Shown piece after piece: positions 56,096-64,000 of a DNA stretch of 64,000 bases. Origin of the DNA: Tragulus kanchil (taxonomy: Eukaryota > Chordata > Mammalia > Artiodactyla > Tragulidae); the NCBI GenBank assembly GCA_022376925.1, contig JAIOJX010000026.1, forward strand, positions 255,251,330 through 255,315,329, written 5' to 3'. Position 1 is the stretch's first letter. Every line of letters begins with the position of its first letter. A program made the translations under genes and the position numbers. The notes beneath the pieces were generated by a model, which made no database searches, was not told the origin of the DNA, and saw nothing but the letters and a program-made list of their open reading frames with translations.

Positions 56096-58120
56096 GGGAT
56101 AAGGGGACAACAAGAGAACAAGATGGTTGGATGGCATCACTGAGTCAATGGACATGAATTTTAGCAGGCTCTGGGACATGGTGAAGGACAAGGAAGCCTG
56201 GTCTGCTGCAGTTCATGGGGTCACAAATAGTCAGACACAACTGAGTGACTGAACTGAATACAAACTGATTGGCTTGTTTGTTTTTTTTTTTTTGGTTTTA
56301 GGGCTTTTTTTTTTTTTTTTTTTTTTTTTAGTATTGAGTTGTTTGAGCTGCTTGTATATTTTGGAAATTAATCCTTTGTCGGTTGTTTTATTTGCTGTTA
56401 TTTTCTGCCATTCTGAGGGTTGTCTTTTCACCTGGCTTATAGTTTCCTTTGCTGTGCAAAAGCTTTTAAGTTTAATTAAAAGCAAGGTCCCACTTGCTTA
56501 TTTTTGTTTTTATTTCCATTACTTTAGGAAGTGGATCATAGATGACCTTAATTTGATTTATGCCTTCGAGTATTCTATGTTTTCCTCTAAGAGTTTTATA
56601 GTTTCTAGTCTTACATTTAGGTCTTTAATCCATTTTGAGTTTATTTTTTGTATATGGTGTTAGGAAGTGTTCCAACTTTTATTCATTGTAGCTGTCCAAT
56701 TTTCCCAGCACCATTTGTTGAAGAGACTGTCGTTGCCCCATTATATATTCTTGCCTCCTTTGCTAAGAACAAGGTACTCATAAGTGTGTGGATTTATTTC
56801 TGGGCTCTGTATCTTGTTCCATTGGTCTATATTTCTGTCTTAGTGCCAGTAACATCCTGTCTTGATAACTGTGACTTTGTAGTATATTCTGAAGTCAGGA
56901 AGGTTGATTTCTCCAGACTCCATTCTCTCAAGCTCTAACACAAATGCAAATGTTGGCAAGGTTGTAGAGAAAGGGAACCGTTCTACATTGTTGGTGGGAA
57001 TGTAAATTTGGTGCAGGCACTGTGAAAATCAGTATGGACATTTCTCAAAAAGTTAAAAATAAGGGTTTCATATGACCCAATGATTCTACTCCTTGGTATA
57101 TATCTTAAAAACCATTAGTTAGAAAAGGTACATGTACCCCATCGTTCATAGGAGCCTTATTTACAATAGCCACTCATGAAAGAAACCTAAGTGTCCATTA
57201 ACAGATGGATGGATAAAGAAGGGATAGTATATACACACAATGGAATACTACTCAGCCATATAAAAAAGAATGAAATTTTGCCCAGGGATAAGGGGACAAC
57301 AAGAGAACAAGATGGTTGGATGGCATCACTGAGTCAATGGACATGAATTTTAGCAGGCTCTGGGACATGGTGAAGGACAAGGAAGCCTGGTCTGCTGCAG
57401 TTCATGGGGTCACAAATAGTCAGACACAACTGAGTGACTGAACTGAATACAAACTGATTGGCTTGTTTGTTTTTTTTTTTTTGGTTTTAGGGCTTTTTTT
57501 TTTTTTTTTTTTTTTTTAGTATTGAGTTGTTTGAGCTGCTTGTATATTTTGGAAATTAATCCTTTGTCGGTTGTTTTATTTGCTGTTATTTTCTGCCATT
57601 CTGAGGGTTGTCTTTTCACCTGGCTTATAGTTTCCTTTGCTGTGCAAAAGCTTTTAAGTTTAATTAAAAGCAAGGTCCCACTTGCTTATTTTTGTTTTTA
57701 TTTCCATTACTTTAGGAAGTGGATCATAGATGACCTTAATTTGATTTATGCCTTCGAGTATTCTATGTTTTCCTCTAAGAGTTTTATAGTTTCTAGTCTT
57801 ACATTTAGGTCTTTAATCCATTTTGAGTTTATTTTTGTATATGGTGTTACGAAGTGTTCCAACTTTTATTCATTGTAGCTGTCCAATTTTCCCAGCACCA
57901 TTTGTTGAAGAGACTGTCGTTGCCCCATTATATATTCTTGCCTCCTTTGCTAAGAACAAGGTACTCATAAGTGTGTGGATTTATTTCTGGGCTCTGTATC
58001 TTGTTCCATTGGTCTATATTTCTGTCTTAGTGCCAGTAACATCCTGTCTTGATAACTGTGACTTTGTAGTATATTCTGAAGTCAGGAAGGTTGATTTCTC
58101 CAGCTCCATTCTTTCTCAAG
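55748..58120 (+). repeat. Direct tandem duplication R, about 1189 bp (55748-56937 / 56938-58120)
   Basis: Offset 1190, then 1189 after a base lost at the start of copy 2 (caaatagcaaatg versus caaatgcaaatg). Copy 1's last 25 bp are garbled (ccagactccattctctcaag versus ccagctccattctttctcaa). Confidence 0.94.
56112..56258 (+). mobile_element. Bov-A/BovB-tail SINE fragment, plus
   Basis: 'gatggttggatggcatcact', 'gagtcaatggacatgaattt', 'tggtctgctgcagttcatgg', 'acacaactgagtgactgaac'. This is the shared 3' domain of Bov-A SINEs and BovB. No tRNA-like head. Second copy at about 57301-57447. Confidence 0.85.
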
Positions 58121-59875
58121 ACTGCTTTCGCTATCCAGGGTCTTTTGTGTTTCCATATGAATTGTGATATTTTTCTGTTCTAGTTCTGTGAAGAATGTCA
58201 TTGGTAATTTGGTAGGAATTGCATTGAATCTGTAGATTACTTTTGGTAGTATAGTCATTTTCACAATATTGATTCTTCTAACCCAGGAACATGGAATATC
58301 TTTCCATCTGTTTATGTTGTCTTTGATTTCTTTCATCAGTATCTTATAAATTTCTATATACAGTTCTTTTGTTTCCCATAGGTACGTTTGTTCCTAGATA
58401 TTTTATTCTTTTTGTTGCAGTGGTGAGTGGGATTGATTCTTTGATTTCTGTTTCTGATTTTTCATTGTTAGTATACTGGAATTCAAGTGATATCTGTGTA
58501 TTGATTTTGTATCCTGGGACTTTGCTAAATTCATTGATTAGCTCTAGTAATTTTTTGATCATTATCTTTAGGGTTTTCTATATATAGTATCATGTCATCT
58601 TAGTTTTACCACTTCTTTTCCTTTTATTTCTTTTTCTTCTCTAATTGCTGTATCTAGAACTTCCAAGACTATGTTGAATAATAGTGGTGAGTGGACACCT
58701 CTCTTTTGTTCCTGATCTTAGATGGAATGCTTTCAGTTTTTTAACATTGAGAACTTTAAAAGTTTTTAAGTTTAATTAAAAGCAAGGTCCCACTTGCTTA
58801 TTTTTGTTTTATTTCCATTACTTTAGGAAGTGGATCATAGATGACCTTAATTTGATTTATGCCTTCGAGTATTCTATGTTTTCCTCTAAGAGTTTTATAG
58901 TTTCTAGTCTTACATTTAGGTCTTTAATCCATTTTGAGTTTATTTTTTGTATATGGTGTTAGGAAGTGTTCCAACTTTTATTCATTGTAGCTGTCCAATT
59001 TTCCCAGCACCATTTGTTGAAGAGACTGTCGTTGCCCCATTATATATTCTTGCCTCCTTTGCTAAGAACAAGGTACTCATAAGTGTGTGGATTTATTTCT
59101 GGGCTCTGTATCTTGTTCCATTGGTCTATATTTCTGTCTTAGTGCCAGTAACATCCTGTCTTGATAACTGTGACTTTGTAGTATATTCTGAAGTCAGGAA
59201 GGTTGATTTCTCCAGCTCCATTCTTTCTCAAGACTGCTTTCGCTATCCAGGGTCTTTTGTGTTTCCATATGAATTGTGATATTTTTCTGTTCTAGTTCTG
59301 TGAAAAATGCCATTGGTAATTTGGTAGGAATTGCATTGAATCTGTAGATTACTTTTGGTAGTATAGTCATTTTCACAATATTGATTCTTCTAACCCAGGA
59401 ACATGGAATATCTTTCCATCTGTTTATGTTGTCTTTGATTTCTTTCATCAGTATCTTATAAATTTCTATATACAGTTCTTTTGTTTCCCATAGGTACGTT
59501 TGTTCCTAGATATTTTATTCTTTTTGTTGCAGTGGTGAGTGGGATTGATTCTTTGATTTCTGTTTCTGATTTTTCATTGTTAGTATACTGGAATTCAAGT
59601 GATATCTGTGTATTGATTTTGTATCCTGGGACTTTGCTAAATTCATTGATTAGCTCTAGTAATTTTTTGATCATTATCTTTAGGGTTTTCTATATATAGT
59701 ATCATGTCATCTTAGTTTTACCACTTCTTTTCCTTTTATTTCTTTTTCTTCTCTAATTGCTGTATCTAGAACTTCCAAGACTATGTTGAATAATAGTGGT
59801 GAGAGTGGACACCTCTCTTTTGTTCCTGATCTTAGATGGAATGCTTTCAGTTTTTTAACATTGAGAATAATGTTT
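56279..59875 (-). mobile_element. L1 ORF2 RT-to-C-terminal remnant, minus
   Basis: After poly-T runs (56280-56330) the minus translation gives [20 protein letters not shown], then [20 protein letters not shown] (58270-58310) and [17 protein letters not shown] (58500-58550), ending near 59870 in RT-finger text. The 3' UTR is missing. Duplications R and S make several parts appear two or three times; non-redundant length is about 1.3-2 kb. Confidence 0.85.
57649..59866 (+). repeat. Direct tandem duplication S, 1112 bp (57649-58761 / 58762-59866)
   Basis: Offset 1112. Differences: gaagaatgtcat versus gaaaaatgccat (58190/59302), and gtggtgagtgg versus gtggtgagagtgg near the end of copy 1. Overlaps R by about 470 bp, so 56460-56930, 57649-58120 and 58762-59230 are three versions of one stretch. 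Confidence 0.95.
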
Positions 59876-62800
59876 TCTGTGGGCTAAAGCATGTTCTTTT
59901 ATCACATGGTAGAGAGAAAGTATTTCCATTTATGATTTTAGAGGATACTGGTTTTATATCATCAGACTTCTTTATTAATCTTCAAATTTTATGATTATAC
60001 TCTGTTGAGGTAAAAGGAAGCATTACAAGAATGCTGGTAGACACAGTAAGATGCAATGAAAAATCACAATAAAAATGCCAACAATATAGGTTTAACTTCT
60101 TAGACTTAGATTTAACCTAGCCATTTTGGAATTTGACAGTAGCATTTTATGTTTTGCATATTAAACTCTATAGGAGATAATGTGCCTGTTATAGTAGTAT
60201 AAAAAGTTATCACAGATTGCCAGAATAAAAATTAATCATTTTTAGAGACTTCTAATTTTGATGAGTTGGATGACTGATGATGCACGTGGTTTGGAGGAAA
60301 GAGTCCTTTAAAAGAGAGTACAATTTTGCTTCTTAAATCATTAAAGCTTAGTCATACATGGAGAATATTGCCAAATAATTAAGAACTAACATTTTAACAT
60401 GGCAACAGATGCACTGGACACGTAGTTAAATAGAAAATCCTTAAAGGAATGGCAGAAAAATTGAACTTTCCTTAACATGTGAAATCTTTATAGTATCAGA
60501 AGTGGGAAACCTGAAAGATGTGGCTCATTCTATGTTTGGATGATGCAGAATCGCTCAAAGCAGCAAGCTTACTGTTTTCAGACAGCATTAGCAGCTTCAG
60601 CACATGCAACTGTGTCATCCTCCCTTAATAGGCAGTGTTTGTAACTGCAAAGGGGAGATGATAAACAGCATATGAGATCTGATATTTTCATGATGACTTA
60701 AATAGATACTGATGGACAGATCTACTGTTTGATGTTTTCTTCACTAACCCTGAAGATGCTGAGACATAGAGGTGGCTGTGATTACCTTTTGTAAGACAGG
60801 AAATGCAATCTTTAGAGATCTCTGGAAATAGAAAGGTCATGCAATCTGGAACCTGTGAGTCTTTTCAATCTCTAAGTCATCAGGTATGACCTCATGAATT
60901 ATGATGATGTTATCCGATTGTGGAGTTACTGCTTTTTCTAGCTCTTAGTCATTTAGAATATATTAATCAATGCAATTGTTTATTATTAGATTCTCCTTAG
61001 GATATTTGAACAGGTAATATTTATAACAGATGCCAGCTAAACAATATGAATTTTAGAAATGTATGTGTGTGTTTAAGTTTGTGTTTACTTTAGCTTTTAT
61101 GGGGAAAGTGGAAAGTAAGGAAAGAGATCCTTTGTATGTGATTAAGGGCAAGGTTTTGGGCTCTACAGACTTTCCAGTTTAAACCTGAATACAGACAAAT
61201 TGAAGCTTTTATTTCGAATGATAAAAATAGCATAAATTGTTCATACTAATAAGTATACACCATAGCTATCTGCTTATATATAGTGAAATACTAAATTTTT
61301 TCTGGGATTTCTTATGCATAGAAATAGATGTTGCTACCACTGTACTGTGCAACCACACAGCAATCCAAGTGATGAGTAGAATCATGTTTATCAGCATCTG
61401 AGCTGTTTTCTTGAAATTATATTTCAATATCTGAATTGTTTTAAAAGGCATTAATTTTAATTATTTCTCAGATCTTTTGACATGATTCTCTTGGCCCTCT
61501 TAATGTAGAGACCTGCCATGGTGTTGTTTATAGATTAAAGCAGATAATAAATATTTTTTTTTTTTTTAACAAAGATATCTAGTGACATATAAGCTTTTTA
61601 AAGATTTTTGACACAGAGATAGTCTTCGTTTGTTTACTTTCCTGTTCAAGGACTTGGCTATATTAAACATATTAACTACAAAGAATATAAAAATCATCAC
61701 TGCAGTGTTTGTAACTGCAAAGGGAGATGATTAAACGGGCAAATATGAGATCTGATATTTTCATGATGACTTAAATAGATACTGATGGACAGATCTACTG
61801 TTTGATGTTTTCTTCACTAACCCTGAAGATGCTGAGACATAGAGGTGGCTGTGATTACCTTTTGTAAGACAGGAAATGCAATCTTTAGAGATCTCTGGAA
61901 ATAGAAAGGTCATGCAATCTGGAACCTGTGAGTCTTTTCAATCTCTAAGTCATCAGGTATGACCTCATGAATTATGATGATGTTATCCGATTGTGGAGTT
62001 ACTGCTTTTTCTAGCTCTTAGTCATTTAGAATATATTAATCAATGCAATTGTTTATTATTAGATTCTCCTTAGGATATTTGAACAGGTAATATTTATAAC
62101 AGATGCCAGCTAAACAATATGAATTTTAGAAATGTATGTGTGTGTTTAAGTTTGTGTTTACTTTAGCTTTTATGGGGAAAGTGGAAAGTAAGGAAAGAGA
62201 TCCTTTGTATGTGATTAAGGGCAAGGTTTTGGGCTCTACAGACTTTCCAGTTTAAACCTGAATACAGACAAATTGAAGCTTTTATTTCGAATGATAAAAA
62301 TAGCATAAATTGTTCATACTAATAAGTATACACCATAGCTATCTGCTTATATATAGTGAAATACTAAATTTTTTTTCTGGGATTTCTTATGCATAGAAAT
62401 AGATGTTGCTACCACTGTACTGTGCAACCACACAGCAATCCAAGTGATGAGTAGAATCATGTTTATCAGCATCTGAGCTGTTTTCTTGAAATTATATTTC
62501 AATATCTGAATTGTTTTAAAAGGCATTAATTTTAATTATTTCTCAGATCTTTTGACATGATTCTCTTGGCCCTCTTAATGTAGAGACCTGCCATGGTGTT
62601 GTTTATAGATTAAAGCAGATAATAAATATTTTTTTTTTTTTTAACAAAGATATCTAGTGACATATAAGCTTTTTAAAGATTTTTGACACAGAGATAGTCT
62701 TCGTTTGTTTACTTTCCTGTTCAAGGACTTGGCTATATTAAACATATTAACTACAAAGAATATAAAAATCATCACTGCAAAGAATTTGGATTTGTATATC

Positions 62801-64000
62801 CATTTTATTCTGAAGCTCTGTTATTTTTTGAACTGTTTTTGCCTTTCCTGTTCTAATGTATTTAGCTTTGATTTGTTATAGCATATTCTCAGAGTTACAT
62901 GTTTAGATAAGAAAGCTTGACTCTGTTTGGCATTCAAATTTTGAAGGAAATTTGTTTCATTTTTTTATATTACACACATTTCGGCCTCAATATTAGGGGA
63001 CTTGGATGATACTTGACAATGCACGTCATATTAGATGAACAAAAAGAGAGAAAATGTTGTAGCATTTCTCAACAGAAGATAGTTTTGCCTTCATGATTCT
63101 GTAGCTTGATTAGAATTTAATGCCCCATCAAAGTAAAATGATGTGCTCAATGTGAATATATTTATCAAAAGACTGAAGTGGAAATCTGAGACTGATTTGA
63201 TTAGGGAAGGGCTCAGTTTCTCCTTTTTTAATTAAAAGCACACTAAAAATTATACCTACTGATATTGGCTATAATTTGTATGCTATTCAGGCTACTTAGC
63301 CTGCTTAGATTCTTAATAGCAGGGAAGTTTGCCATATTCTTAAGCTTGATTAGTTTTGGAATGATTTGAATATACCTTCTAGTTGCTACAAAACCTGTTT
63401 AATCTGTTAGAATTTATTTCCAGTATTTGCATGTGTTATTCACTATGAGTACATTCTGTTTCTTGGCATTGCTTTGGGATTCCTCTAGGTATTGGTTTCA
63501 CAACATTTTGCTAGATTTTTCACTGTGTTTGTGACCTTTCAAAAGAACCAAACCATAAAGATTTTTAATCACTTTCTTCAGTGACACTTAAGTGAGGATA
63601 TCTCAATAATTCCATAAAGTGAAAAAATTATTATCTAGACTTATTTCTTTTACAATGTGGAAAAAAAGGTCTGTCTCTTGCTATGTCAAAATATATAACA
63701 TGAAAAAGTGAAGATTGGTTAGAATGTCACATTTAATGTAAAGTCAGTCTTTTTCCTGTACAGAAAGTTGATCTTGACCTTTTGAATGGTGAAATTGATT
63801 GCAAATCTACTCAGTAACAACCGGTAATCTTTTTAAATGGTTGCTCTATTTGTACTATTTTATACATTTATTTCATTATACCTTGTAAAGGTTTCTGAAG
63901 GTAACCTGTCTATAAATAACTATTTGTATAATTGTTCAATTCAGTGAACCTTATGTGAAAGTTGATCATTTGCAGTGTATCATAATTGTTTGAGGAATAC
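59876..64000. other. Unique AT-rich DNA, no gene recognised
   Basis: No repeat family, exon, tRNA or promoter recognised in either copy of duplication T or in 62780-64000. Open frames are short (61 codons at most) and featureless. Confidence 0.5.
60632..62779 (+). repeat. Direct tandem duplication T, about 1070-1075 bp (60632-61701 / 61702-62779)
   Basis: Offset 1070 rising to about 1075. The first 40 bp of copy 2 differ (ggggagatgataaacagcat versus gggagatgattaaacgggca), later text agrees apart from T-run lengths. Lies entirely in unique DNA, so transposon homology cannot explain it. Confidence 0.95.

Noticed and set aside
1323..62779. Satellite array or segmental-duplication cluster
   Set aside because: Each pair duplicates a different sequence once; there is no shared monomer, and units begin at unrelated points.

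Overview
The window is nuclear DNA of a ruminant artiodactyl. It carries Bov-tA SINEs, a BovB (RTE-type) LINE with a recognisable ruminant BovB endonuclease/RT translation, CHR-type tRNA-Glu SINEs, artiodactyl L1 elements and older mammalian MIR/L2/L1M remnants. The commonest SINE is not Bov-tA but a tRNA-Glu-derived family with an unusual GC-rich 3' body, which tentatively suggests a ruminant outside Bovidae (a tragulid is one possibility; this is inference only). I see no convincing cellular protein-coding gene, exon, tRNA or rRNA gene. The open frames that look like protein are broken transposon ORFs. The window is intergenic or deep intronic.

The dominant feature is structural. Twenty times, a stretch of about 1.0-1.24 kb is followed immediately by a nearly identical second copy of itself. 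The inner junctions fall near 2438, 4421, 8516, 10911, 12737, 18121, 20817, 25937, 30078, 31917, 33935, 35988, 38244, 45155, 47855, 49977, 54376, 56938, 58762 and 61702. Read as tiles, the window is 21 segments of roughly 1.8-7 kb laid end to end, each repeating about the last 1.1 kb of the one before. Small mismatches concentrate at the inner edges (last bases of copy 1, first bases of copy 2). This is what unmerged overlapping contig or read ends would give, and is hard to explain biologically. About 22.4 kb (35%) of the window is probably redundant, so the true locus would be nearer 41.6 kb.

Layout after mentally removing the duplicates: 1-2171, no recognised repeat; 2172-10146, a pile of nested minus-strand L1s with four SINEs inserted in them; 10147-16200, mostly unique with MIR/L2/L1M remnants and two Bov-tA; 16204-16893, a SINE inserted into the target-site duplication of an older CHR SINE; 16900-27189, unique and L2-like sequence with Bov-tA, five family SINEs and an L1M; 27190-29747, a 5'-truncated BovB split by a SINE; 29760-33000, unique DNA with an L1 3' end; 33001-37675, an L1 with a twin-priming 5' inversion whose inverted half keeps a long open ORF2 frame; 37726-47390, SINEs, MIRs, a mariner-type MITE inside a MIR and unique DNA; 47390-59875, an almost continuous L1 graveyard in both orientations with Bov SINEs; 59876-64000, no recognised repeat or gene.

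No genes act together here. The history is of successive retrotransposon insertions (old L1 and MIR, then CHR and BovB, then Bov-tA, artiodactyl L1 and the GC-rich tRNA-Glu SINE), overlaid by a probable assembly artefact.
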